Shown: positions 30,173-38,099 of the stretch, piece by piece
Numbering within the stretch: position 1 is the stretch's first letter
Layout: each line of letters starts with the position of its first letter
Source of the DNA: Streptomyces sp. LS1784
GTDB taxonomy: Bacteria; Actinomycetota; Actinomycetes; Streptomycetales; Streptomycetaceae
NCBI RefSeq assembly: GCF_020103755.1
Contig: NZ_JAHSQD010000001.1
Coordinates: forward strand, 1-38,259
Reading direction: 5' to 3'
DNA: 38,259 nt
Notes under the pieces: model-generated
Seen by the model: the letters and a program-made list of their open reading frames with translations, nothing else
Told to the model about the DNA's origin: nothing
Database searches by the model: none
Program-made: the position numbers and the translations under genes

Positions 30173-32698
30173 ATGACTGGTGCGGTGCACAACGACAACA
30201 AGGGTTCGCCTCGGAACCTGATCCAGGCAGGAAACGTCCGCAACATCTATCTGGGCTCCGACTGCGCCTCCCCTGGCAGACGGTCGGCCTCCGCCGATGC
30301 CGAAAGCGATGTCCTGGACGGGCTGGCCCGCGAGGTCCTGGATCAGTGGCGGGATGAGGCCGGCATCCGCGGTCTGCACCATCGGGTCCCAATGGCGATC
30401 CCCTGGAAGCTGGAGCAGGGGCACTGGAGCGACCCGAACGCGCAGCGCCCTGAACTGGCCGGGCTTGAGGATCTGGTTGCCTGGGTCCGAGCGCTCACGC
30501 CGCACCAGTTGGTGGTGACCGGCCCTGGCGAAGCGGGGAAGTCGTCCCTGGTCGTCCTGCTCGTGGTCGAGCTGCTGAAAGCCAGGGAGCCCAGCTCCCT
30601 GGAGAGCGTGCCGGTCATCCTGTCGATGCCGGACTGGGAGCCGGGGAACAGCGTCCAGGACTGGGTCATCAGGCGCATCAGCGAGGAGTACGGAGGGCTC
30701 GTCAGAGGTCTGGATCAGCCGACCGTGGAGTCCCTGGTGCGGGATCGGCGGATCGTTCCCGTACTCGACGGCTTCGACGAGCTGCTACCGCTGGCTCGCG
30801 AGGACGCGGTGAAGGCGCTGACGCGCGCAATCGGCACGACGGACCCCCTGATTCTGACCTCCCGGCCGGAGGCCTACCAGCGTGCCGTGGACGACTCGCC
30901 GGTGCTGCGCAATGTGCCCGTTCTGCGCCTCTGCCCGGTGCCTCCCGAGGCCGGAAGGGCCTACCTCGCCCAGATGTGTCATCAAGATCGCCTCGGCCCC
31001 TGGCAGTCGCTCTTCGACGCGATGGAGAGCGACCCCGAAGGACCGGTCGCCACTGCCCTCTCCTCGCCCCTGATGCTCTGGCTCGCGGCGACGGTGTACG
31101 CGCCGAAGAACGCCGATCCTCGTGAGCTGCTCGATGCGACGCGGCTGCCCACCCCGAAGGACATCGAGGGGCACCTCCTGGACGAGCTGATCCCGACTGT
31201 CTGCGCACAGGGGCCCCGGCCGTCCTACCTCCCCGGGCCGGCGCGCCGTTGGAGGTCCGACAGAGCGCCCGCGTACTTCCGCTTCCTCGCCGGCGAGCTT
31301 CACCGCCGACGCACTCAGGACATCGCCTGGTGGCAGCTGCGGAGCCTGCTGACCGGGCCGGGCATCTGGGGCACCGTCGTCATCGTCGCCGTAGGCATCT
31401 ACGGCACGTCGGCGAGCTATGCGATCGCGGGGCTGGCCGCCCTCCTGGGGGTCTCTCCCCCGCGGCCCGGGCTCGGGATCCAGGGAGTGGGCCACGTGCT
31501 CGGGGCCGTCGCCGCAGTCGCCATCATCGCAACGGCGTTCGGAAGGATCCTCACAAGGCACCTGTTCAGCGGCTTCGACGATCGCCCACGACGACGGGCG
31601 GCCGGTGTCAGTGGACGGCTGTTCCTGGCAGTATCGGCCGCGGCTACGACGGCCGTCGGCGTGACGCTGCCCGGCAGCACGTCAGCGAACCTGTGCGTCT
31701 TTCTTCTTCCCCTGCTCTCCGGTGTGCTCCTGACCCGGTCGGCCGAGTCCGATACGGCGGCCAGACCCAGGCAACTGCTGCGCGAGGAGCGCAGGATCGC
31801 TCTTGTCGAATCCACAGTGGTCGCACCGGCCATCGCGGGAACCTCACTGGCGTTCTTCCACTGGCTCAACGGCGATCCGCTCCTCATCGCCGGCGGTCTC
31901 GTCATCGGCTGGTCGTGCTCGGCCGCCGTGCTGATCGCCCTCAGTCGATGGGGCCGCTGGACCGCCACACGCCTCATCGTGGCGGGGCGTCGACGTCTGC
32001 CACGCGATGTGCTGGGCTTCCTCGAGGACGGCCGCCAGTTGGGCGTGCTGCGGCGATTCGGCGGGGTCTACCAGTTCCGGCACGCCGGGTTGGGATCACG
32101 GCTCACCGGTGAGGCGCCGGGCTGGATGCCCGGCAGTACCGCAGGACCACGCGAGGTGGTGCTCAGGAGCAGTTCGCGCAGTATCGGAGCCCTGCGGGCC
32201 TTGGCATTCGATCTGTTGGGGCTGACCGCCGTGTTCCTTCTGGTGGTCTCCCCGATGTCCTCGGGGTCAGGCTTTCAGGCCGACCTGCGCCGGACCTGGC
32301 TGCTGACGGTGCGCTGGTGGCCTGCGCTGCTGGGCGTGCTCGGCGTGCTCCTCCTCGGGGCACTGGCCTTGCGGGCGGTCGCGACCCGGCTGCGCATCGA
32401 CAGCGAGGGCGTGGAGCTCAACGAAGGCCGAAAGCTACGGCTGCGGTGGGACGACGTGGCGGAGGTACAGGTGGTCAGGGTCCGATCCCGCAGGAACGTG
32501 GAGCCCGGCTCCCCTGGTCTGAACGTCTCGTACTGCCTCGCCATGAAACCGGTGGCCGGACGGGAAGCGCCGCCGTCCCTCACCGACTCGGACGGCTGGA
32601 TCCGGGTGTGGGAGCTGGGCTCCACCGAAGTGGTTCCGCTCGACCTGGAGGTTGCGCTGACCCGGTTCGCCGCCGACCGCTGGCGCCGTGACGCCTGA
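30173..32698 (+). CDS. NACHT NTPase with membrane segments and C-terminal PH-like domain
   Basis: An 841-residue STAND-type NTPase. Residues 7-27, beginning NDNKGSPRNLIQAGN, match a short 'N..G....vQaG.v..i' motif seen on many actinobacterial conflict and signalling proteins. The NACHT core has Walker A TGPGEAGKSS (116-125), Walker B IVPVLDGFDELLP (194-206) and an ILTSRPEAY sensor region. From about residue 400 there are about six membrane helices, then VYQFRHAGLGSRL, which in related proteins marks the end of the NACHT-TM unit. Two more helices and a last domain of about 100 residues follow (RIDSEGVELNEGRKLRLRWD), looking like a PH-type 'bPH' membrane sensor. A role in anti-phage or stress signalling at the membrane is inferred from the family. 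Confidence 0.88.
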   Translation: MTGAVHNDNKGSPRNLIQAGNVRNIYLGSDCASPGRRSASADAESDVLDGLAREVLDQWRDEAGIRGLHHRVPMAIPWKLEQGHWSDPNAQRPELAGLEDLVAWVRALTPHQLVVTGPGEAGKSSLVVLLVVELLKAREPSSLESVPVILSMPDWEPGNSVQDWVIRRISEEYGGLVRGLDQPTVESLVRDRRIVPVLDGFDELLPLAREDAVKALTRAIGTTDPLILTSRPEAYQRAVDDSPVLRNVPVLRLCPVPPEAGRAYLAQMCHQDRLGPWQSLFDAMESDPEGPVATALSSPLMLWLAATVYAPKNADPRELLDATRLPTPKDIEGHLLDELIPTVCAQGPRPSYLPGPARRWRSDRAPAYFRFLAGELHRRRTQDIAWWQLRSLLTGPGIWGTVVIVAVGIYGTSASYAIAGLAALLGVSPPRPGLGIQGVGHVLGAVAAVAIIATAFGRILTRHLFSGFDDRPRRRAAGVSGRLFLAVSAAATTAVGVTLPGSTSANLCVFLLPLLSGVLLTRSAESDTAARPRQLLREERRIALVESTVVAPAIAGTSLAFFHWLNGDPLLIAGGLVIGWSCSAAVLIALSRWGRWTATRLIVAGRRRLPRDVLGFLEDGRQLGVLRRFGGVYQFRHAGLGSRLTGEAPGWMPGSTAGPREVVLRSSSRSIGALRALAFDLLGLTAVFLLVVSPMSSGSGFQADLRRTWLLTVRWWPALLGVLGVLLLGALALRAVATRLRIDSEGVELNEGRKLRLRWDDVAEVQVVRVRSRRNVEPGSPGLNVSYCLAMKPVAGREAPPSLTDSDGWIRVWELGSTEVVPLDLEVALTRFAADRWRRDA

Positions 32699-32828
32699 AG
32701 CCTGAGACCGCCCCGCGCCAGGAGTACACCGGCCCACCCGTGGAGCCGAGGACGGCTGGAGGTCCTGGATGTCCACACTGATCATTCGCACGGTGCTGTG
32801 CGGCCGCACGGATCACACTGCCCCGCCG

Positions 32829-32880
32829 CCCGTCGGACGCCGCACGATTTTCCGCAGAAAATCGTGCGGCGTCCGACGGG
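32829..32880. repeat. 52-bp near-perfect inverted repeat enclosing palindrome copy 1
   Basis: 24-base arms match exactly around the four-base centre CGCA (only the C/A pair next to the centre fails). The inner part, 32846-32863, is GATTTTCCGCAGAAAATC, copy 1 of the palindrome family. It lies 130 bases after the NACHT stop and could also terminate that transcript. Confidence 0.95.
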
Positions 32881-32977
32881 GGCCAGGGCAGAGGCGCGGT
32901 GTCAGCGTCTCGGGTTCACGCGACCGTATCCATGCAGGCTGAACACGTCGTGGCCGCGGCCGCACCGGGTACGAGGA

Positions 32978-32993
32978 ATTTTCCGCGGAAAAT
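32978..32993. repeat. ATTTTCCGCGGAAAAT palindrome, copy 2
   Basis: Perfect 16-bp palindrome, 131 bp centre to centre from copy 1, in the convergent gap between the NACHT and DUF6939-like genes. Confidence 0.95.
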
Positions 32994-33073
32994 CAGCGGG
33001 TAGTCATCTCCCGGCCGTCGCTGCGGGCCCATGGCACCCACCACACACCCCGTGCTTCCGTCGTCGGACCACT

Positions 33074-33661
33074 TCACGGCATTCGACCGCCGGTGCTGCT
33101 GGAAGCCTCGACCTCCTCTTCGCCAGGCCAGCGCCCCTCTACGTGCAGCTGGATGAGTGCGGCGTGGGAGAGCGGGCTGCCGGGGTCGGTGACGTCCCCG
33201 TTGGTGGTGTAGTCCAGGAGTACGACGTCGTCCTTGTTCCTGATCAGCTCGACCAGGTCGGCGACGCGATGCTCAAGGATCCAGCGATAGGCAGGCAGGT
33301 AGATCCGGCGTCGGGCCGCCTCATAGGGCAGCAGCCGGTCGCCGTGCAGGCCGGTTCGGTGACCGAGGACGGGACCGTATCGACGGACCGTCCGTTTCAA
33401 GCCTTTCATCGTGGTGACCCCGAGCTTCGCGGGATCCACGTCGGAGTCCTGGAAGACCTTGAGGGATTGCCAGATCCCTTCCACCGACTGGCTGGTCACA
33501 CCATCGCTGTAGGGGACCGGGATGCCGCCGTGCGGGTAGAACGGGCTCAACCGCACCCACGGCTCCGGGGCCTTGGAGGTGACGTCGATGATCTCCGCCC
33601 CGGGGAACGCGGCGGTCAGTGACGCCATCGAACGGCGACGGCTGGCAATACGGATCGGCAC
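33074..33661 (-). CDS. DUF6939-like protein of unknown function
   Basis: A 195-residue soluble protein. The GTG at 33661 has AGGGGG nine bases upstream, and starting there gives MPIRIASRRRSMASLTAAFP; GTG 33694 is an alternative. Long upstream open frame to 34042 is Arg/Gly/Pro-rich, runs across two palindromes and is not coding. Conserved-looking blocks include EIIDVTSKAPEPWVRLSPFY, PHGGIPVPYSDG, TMKGLKRTVRRYGPVLGHR, RRRIYLPAYRWILEH and VVLLDYTTNGDV. I recall this as DUF6939, unverified; no activity is known to me. It lies between two palindrome pairs. Confidence 0.78.
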   Translation of the reverse strand: MPIRIASRRRSMASLTAAFPGAEIIDVTSKAPEPWVRLSPFYPHGGIPVPYSDGVTSQSVEGIWQSLKVFQDSDVDPAKLGVTTMKGLKRTVRRYGPVLGHRTGLHGDRLLPYEAARRRIYLPAYRWILEHRVADLVELIRNKDDVVLLDYTTNGDVTDPGSPLSHAALIQLHVEGRWPGEEEVEASSSTGGRMP

Positions 33662-33790
33662 CTGAAGGCCCCCTGACTTGATGACATCAGCCACCGAGCA
33701 TCCACGACGGCACTGACATCGCGCCCCGCCCGTGGAACCGGCAGCGCTCCGGCCACTCCGCACACCGGGCCAGCCCGGGCCCACGCTCGG

Positions 33791-33810
33791 GAATTTTCCG
33801 CAGAAAATTC
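33791..33810. repeat. GAATTTTCCGCAGAAAATTC palindrome, copy 3
   Basis: 20 bases, palindromic except one C/A pair beside the centre, the same imperfection as in copy 1. It is in the divergent gap between the DUF6939-like and HEAT genes. Confidence 0.95.
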
Positions 33811-33921
33811 GTGTCCACCGAGAGCTGCCCGGGCCGGGCGGGACCACAGCTCGACGCAGTCCGATCCGCTGCTCGACCGGCCCGCGCCACCGGCCCAGGT
33901 GAAGCCGGCAGGATCCGCGGA

Positions 33922-33937
33922 ATTTTCCTCGGAAAAT
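33922..33937. repeat. ATTTTCCTCGGAAAAT palindrome, copy 4
   Basis: 16 bases, palindromic except a central T/C change, 129 bp centre to centre from copy 3. Confidence 0.9.
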
Positions 33938-34063
33938 CGGTCGGCCGGGGCGGGACCGGTGACGCCCGGCCCAGGGGAAGCGGGATCGCAGGCGACCGCC
34001 CGGGCAGGGCCCAACACCGCATCCTGCGAACGGTGTCAGCACTGGTGCCTAGAGTTCGCGGAC

Positions 34064-35932
34064 GTGAGATCACCTGAAGAGCTGGACACGATCGACTGGC
34101 CCTCCCTGGGACAGGCCTACGGCAATGGCAGCGACGTCCCCGGCTGGATACGCGCCCTGTACTCCGACGACCGGGACCAGGCGCGCACCGCCGTCTTCGA
34201 GTTCTTCGGCCGAGCGCTGCACCAGGGGTCGGTGTCATCGGCCGCCGTAGCGGCGGTCCCCTTCCTCGCTCACGCAGCCATGCACACCATCCACGAACGG
34301 GTAGCCGTGCTCGCCGCTCTGGCCGGGTGCGGGGGCACCGAAGCGGAGCCGGAGTACGACGACGAGGTGCAAGGGTGCGCCCGAATCGCCGCCGAGGTGA
34401 CAGGGCTGCTGCACCTGCTGCGCGACGACGACCCACTGGTGCGCCGCACCATGGTGCGCGTCGCCCGCCGTGCCACCGGCGAGACCGTCCCCGCGGTGCT
34501 GCGCGAGCTGGCTACCTGCTACGCGTCCGACCCGGCCGCGGCCGTCCGCGCCGAGGCACTGACCGTCCTGACGCTGCTCGACCCGGACGAGAGCGCCGCC
34601 CACCGCCGTCTCCGGTCGGCCCTGACGGATCCGGTGCCGGCCGTCCGCGCCGCCGCCGCTCTGGCCCTGCTGGAACGCTCCGAGGCGCCCTTCCCAGCCG
34701 ACGTGGTCGCCGTCCTGGCCGAGGCCGGAGGCGACCCCGGGTTCGACGTCGGCACCCATGAGTTCGCCCCGGGAATCGGTACCACCGACGAACGCGCCTG
34801 GATCCTGACCGAGGACGCGGACGCCCTCGCGACAGTGGCCCGCGGCTGGATCACCCGAGGGGACCACCAGGGCCGCGGCACGCGCCGCGCCCGACACCTG
34901 TCCGCGATGTGGCGCGACCGCGAGGACGAGACCGTCAGCCTGCTCACCGCCGCACTCCCCCACAAGCACGCCCTCTGGGACCTCGACACCCTGCTCGGCA
35001 CGATCTCCCAGGACCTGCTCGGGGCCTCGCGTCCCGACCCGGCGCTCGGCGACAACCTCCTCCCCCACGTGCACACCGACACCCTCGCCGCCCGCCAAGC
35101 CCAGACGATCCTCGGTCACCTCGGGGATCCGCGCCTCCTCACCGACATCCCCGAGCCGGCCCCGGAGGCACTGGCCGCACTCGCCGTCCGTACCCGCAAC
35201 CCCGAGCATCAGCGCCTCGCCCTGCGACACCCCGACGGCACCCACGTGGACGGCCTCTACAGCACCCTCTCCGCCGAGGAGGCCCGCACCCATCTGCCGG
35301 ACCTCACACAGCTGCTGCGCCACCACCCCACCCGGACCCTCGTCCACCGCTTCGCCGACTGGGCGATCCGGGACACCGAACTCCTCGACCTTCTGGAAGC
35401 CCTCTCCCGCACCACCGGCGACGACGACCTCGCCACCGCCGCGACCGTCACCGCCGCCCGCCTCACCGGCGATCCGAAGACCGCCCTGCACCGCCTGACG
35501 CCCCGACTCGCGGACAGCGGACGGCAGCTGGAGGAGGCCGGACGTCTGGGCAGCGCAGCCGCTCCCCTACTGCCCCTGGTCGAGCGCTACCTCGACAGCG
35601 GCGACGGCTGGACCCGGCTGCACGCCGCCGAGGCCCACTGGCGGATCACCGGCGATCCGTCCGCCGCACTCCCCGTCCTGGCCGCACTGGTCAACCCGTC
35701 CCTCCCGGTAGGTCTACGTGCGCTCCAGGCGCTCCACCGGATCGGTCCGCCGTATCCGCCCGACCTGCAACCGCACCTGCTGCACTGGGCGACCAGCGAA
35801 CGCCGTCTGCTGCACGAGTACGGCATCTGTTTCCCCGCCCAGCGGCACCGCGACGACGAGCTGCGCGAGACGGCACGCCGGATGCTCGGCTGGCGTGGCC
35901 GCCGGGGACGACCAGCGCCGGCGGGGGAGTAG
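34064..35932 (+). CDS. HEAT/armadillo-repeat protein
   Basis: About 622 residues, nearly all alpha-helical repeats. GTG 34064 gives MRSPEELDTIDWPSLGQAYG; the frame is open further upstream but that part crosses palindrome copy 4 and is low-complexity. HEAT-like units are clear around residues 100-210 (LLRDDDPLVRRTMVRVARR, YASDPAAAVRAEALTVLTLL, ALTDPVPAVRAAAALALLER) and again in the C-terminal third (YLDSGDGWTRLHAAEAHWRI, ALVNPSLPVGLRALQALHRI). Such scaffolds bind proteins or nucleic acid; many streptomycete genes like this are unassigned or lie near toxin-immunity loci. No catalytic motif seen. Cytoplasmic. No strong ribosome site. Confidence 0.88.
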   Translation: MRSPEELDTIDWPSLGQAYGNGSDVPGWIRALYSDDRDQARTAVFEFFGRALHQGSVSSAAVAAVPFLAHAAMHTIHERVAVLAALAGCGGTEAEPEYDDEVQGCARIAAEVTGLLHLLRDDDPLVRRTMVRVARRATGETVPAVLRELATCYASDPAAAVRAEALTVLTLLDPDESAAHRRLRSALTDPVPAVRAAAALALLERSEAPFPADVVAVLAEAGGDPGFDVGTHEFAPGIGTTDERAWILTEDADALATVARGWITRGDHQGRGTRRARHLSAMWRDREDETVSLLTAALPHKHALWDLDTLLGTISQDLLGASRPDPALGDNLLPHVHTDTLAARQAQTILGHLGDPRLLTDIPEPAPEALAALAVRTRNPEHQRLALRHPDGTHVDGLYSTLSAEEARTHLPDLTQLLRHHPTRTLVHRFADWAIRDTELLDLLEALSRTTGDDDLATAATVTAARLTGDPKTALHRLTPRLADSGRQLEEAGRLGSAAAPLLPLVERYLDSGDGWTRLHAAEAHWRITGDPSAALPVLAALVNPSLPVGLRALQALHRIGPPYPPDLQPHLLHWATSERRLLHEYGICFPAQRHRDDELRETARRMLGWRGRRGRPAPAGE

Positions 35933-35963
35933 GTCCGGGGTGCCGAATTGCGTACGGGTACTC

Positions 35964-36668
35964 ATGAAGCGGCCGGCCCCGTGGCGCACGGTACAAACCA
36001 TGGTGAACAGTGTTCGGCGGGGTGGTCGGGGACGCGGAGCAGCTCGCGCGTTGGCGGCCTTCGTGGTGGCGGGTGCGGTGGTGTTCGGTGGGGTGAGTGC
36101 CACCGGGGCCTGGGAGGGGGACCCGTTCCCGGGGGCCGATCCGGCCGTCACCGCCGGGCGTCACAATGACCGGACGCTGGCCGTCTACGACGTGCTCGGC
36201 GTGCCGGACGGACTGATGCTCGATCTGCGGAACAGCCACGGTGTCCAGGCCGACATCTACGATTGCCACGGTCGGGGGCTCGTCCACTTCCTCGACGACC
36301 TCAAGGACACCGCTCCTCACGAGCCCCGCACGGCCGCGATCAGCGCGGGCTTCACGCTCACCGGGCTCACCCACTCCCAGGCCGCGGAGGCGATGGAGCG
36401 GGCTCGCCGGGCCCTGGCCGGGCAGGGGTGGACAGCCGGGCTCCGCGACCTGTCCGGCGACATCCAGCTGAAGCTGAAGCCTCCGAGTGCCCGCCCCGGC
36501 AGCGTCTCCGGGAACGTCTTCGTCAACTTCTACGATCGGAGCGGCTTCTTCACCATCGCGGCGTACGCGGAGTGCGCCCGCTACCTCGACGACACGCCTG
36601 TGACCTCTGAGGGGAAGCCTGAGCATCTGGCCTACCTCTCGGTGCCGGCCCGGGTCCGCCGTGGGTGA
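35964..36668 (+). CDS. Exported or membrane-anchored protein of unknown function
   Basis: About 234 residues from ATG 35964 (or 222 from ATG 36000). A basic N-terminus leads into one hydrophobic segment (ALAAFVVAGAVVFGGVSATG), a signal peptide or anchor. The mature region begins WEGDPFPGADPAVTAG and has two Cys (YDCHGRG, AECARYL). It contains an amphipathic helix, QAAEAMERARRALAGQGW. The block NVFVNFYDRSGFFTIAAYAE looks like an extracellular beta-hairpin. No family recognised. It starts 31 bases after the HEAT gene stop, so the two may be one transcript. Confidence 0.75.
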   Translation: MKRPAPWRTVQTMVNSVRRGGRGRGAARALAAFVVAGAVVFGGVSATGAWEGDPFPGADPAVTAGRHNDRTLAVYDVLGVPDGLMLDLRNSHGVQADIYDCHGRGLVHFLDDLKDTAPHEPRTAAISAGFTLTGLTHSQAAEAMERARRALAGQGWTAGLRDLSGDIQLKLKPPSARPGSVSGNVFVNFYDRSGFFTIAAYAECARYLDDTPVTSEGKPEHLAYLSVPARVRRG

Positions 36669-36686
36669 CCACGATCCGCGCGAAGG

Positions 36687-36702
36687 ATTTTCCGCGGAAA
36701 AT
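36687..36702. repeat. ATTTTCCGCGGAAAAT palindrome, copy 5
   Basis: Perfect 16-bp palindrome 18 bases after the exported protein's stop codon. Confidence 0.95.
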
Positions 36703-36806
36703 TCGGGCCCGCCGGCAGTCGGGTTCGCTGGCAGGTGACCGCCGGTGACCGGCTCATTGCGGGCGGGCCCGCACCACCGGGCCGTCCGTGTCCCCCGGCT
36801 CCACGA

Positions 36807-36822
36807 ATTTTCCGCGGAAAAT
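36807..36822. repeat. ATTTTCCGCGGAAAAT palindrome, copy 6
   Basis: Perfect 16-bp palindrome, 120 bp centre to centre from copy 5, in the convergent gap before the minus-strand 266-residue gene. Confidence 0.95.
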
Positions 36823-36911
36823 CGTCCGGTCGCATCCGGGAATCGAATCCGGCAGTCGGCGGGGGAGAGGCCCGGGGGAGTGCGACGCCACGGGCCCTGT
36901 GCTGCTCCTCG

Positions 36912-37712
36912 TCAGTGCGCCCAGGGCAGTCGTACCGCTTCGATCTCGGAGTCGTTCAGCAGCGCTGCGATCAGGTCCGGGGGTCCGGCGACCTTGGTGG
37001 CCCACAGATCGTAGTCGGTGCACAGGACCCATGAGCGGTCCTCGGCCCAGAGGTTCGACGGGCTGTAGTCCGCCTCGGATATGTCGTACAGGATCTCAGC
37101 GTCACCGAGGCGGCTTGCACGCACATGGTGGTTGTCGTAGTCGGCGGCCCGGAGCGTCAGCGGGTTGTAGTAGGCCAGGCAGCGGGTGTCCGGGCCCGCA
37201 GGGCTGTGCTCGGTGAGGACGGCGATCAGTCGGATCCAGGTCTCCCGGTCCAGGCTCCCCTCGGTGGGCGGGATGATGCCGACCGGCCAGCTGCCCTCCT
37301 TCCTGACCGAGGGGAAGCAGTGATAGGAGGGCAACTGCCCGTCGGGCACGACCGGGTCGCCGGTCCGGCGGGCGAGTTCCGCCCAGCGCAGCCGCCGCCA
37401 GCCGGGGCCGGGGTGTTCGGCCCGGCCCAGCCCGCCTCCCGTGGCGACGCCCACGGCGTCGAAGTCGAAGCCCGCGACGATGAGGGGCTGAACGCTCCCG
37501 TCCGCCAGACCCGCCTGGTGGTACTCGTGGTGCGACACCTCGGTCGGCCCCCGCTCGTGCTCGTACATGGCGTTGAGCACCCAGACCGCATCCGGCATCG
37601 CGGGCGGCATGAACCCGGTCAGGCCCTCACCGCACAGCTCCTGCAACCAGTCGGTCACGCCGGACGGGGCGAGCGGCCACAGGTCCGACAACAGGTTCGA
37701 TTCCTCAGGCAT
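36912..37712 (-). CDS. Unrecognised 266-residue soluble protein
   Basis: ATG 37712 begins MPEESNLLSDLWPLAPSGVT. The protein is acidic, with no signal or membrane segment. Notable blocks are PPAMPDAVWVLNAMYEHERG, SYHCFPSVRKEGSWPVGIIP, LAYYNPLTLRAADYDN and SWVLCTDYDLWATKVAGPPD. The last resembles the SUKH/Imm-type 'DYD.....G' segments of immunity proteins, but the match is too short to rely on. The upstream extension to 37799 adds residues unlike the rest. It lies at the right edge of the palindrome-marked group. Confidence 0.7.
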   Translation of the reverse strand: MPEESNLLSDLWPLAPSGVTDWLQELCGEGLTGFMPPAMPDAVWVLNAMYEHERGPTEVSHHEYHQAGLADGSVQPLIVAGFDFDAVGVATGGGLGRAEHPGPGWRRLRWAELARRTGDPVVPDGQLPSYHCFPSVRKEGSWPVGIIPPTEGSLDRETWIRLIAVLTEHSPAGPDTRCLAYYNPLTLRAADYDNHHVRASRLGDAEILYDISEADYSPSNLWAEDRSWVLCTDYDLWATKVAGPPDLIAALLNDSEIEAVRLPWAH

Positions 37713-37949
37713 GCGTTCATGATCCCAGCCACGGCCACAAGCCCCGCGAGGGCTGGTCACCTTGTAGCCGTTCCACCGCGTGGGGACGGTCCGGTCCATC
37801 CGGCCGGGTACTCGGAAGATGTGTCCGACACGAGCAGCAGGGCCGCCGTCACCCGGGGCGTGCCTGGCGCAGGGCTCGTACGGCCGGCTCGCGGACCTCG
37901 TCGGGCCCGTCGGTGTCCGGGACGCCCTGGCGGGACGGTGGTCCTACGG

Positions 37950-38099
37950 TCACTCGTCCTTGGCGAGAGTAGCGAGGGCGGCACCTGCGTCACGGTAGCC
38001 CTCGACGGATGCCAGTGCTTCTGCGGCCTGCAGACGATGGTCGGCGTCAGCGTCGAGCTGGAGGGCGAACTCCACCAGCCCGTTCTCGCCTTGAGTGAT
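37950..38099 (-). pseudogene. C-terminal scrap of a repeat protein
   Basis: The minus frame ends FALQLDADADHRLQAAEALA, SVEGYRDAGAALATLAKDE. This matches a helical repeat ('RL.AAE.LA.vdGYRD.GA.LL..LA.D') found many times in large streptomycete proteins; here barely one and a half units remain. Residues before about 38099 are Gly/Pro-rich and not coding. 37713-37949 and 38100-38259 show nothing else. Confidence 0.4.

Noticed and set aside
33662-34042. N-terminal extension of the DUF6939-like frame
   Set aside because: Low-complexity Arg/Gly/Pro residues encoded across palindromes 3 and 4; the conserved-looking part begins near 33661 behind AGGGGG.
32846-36822. Palindromes read as a CRISPR array
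   Set aside because: Only six copies, in pairs kilobases apart with genes between, no regular spacers and no cas genes.
32846-36822. Palindromes read as ordinary terminators only
   Set aside because: One pair lies in a divergent gap between two 5' ends, where terminators are not expected; there is no T tract on either side.
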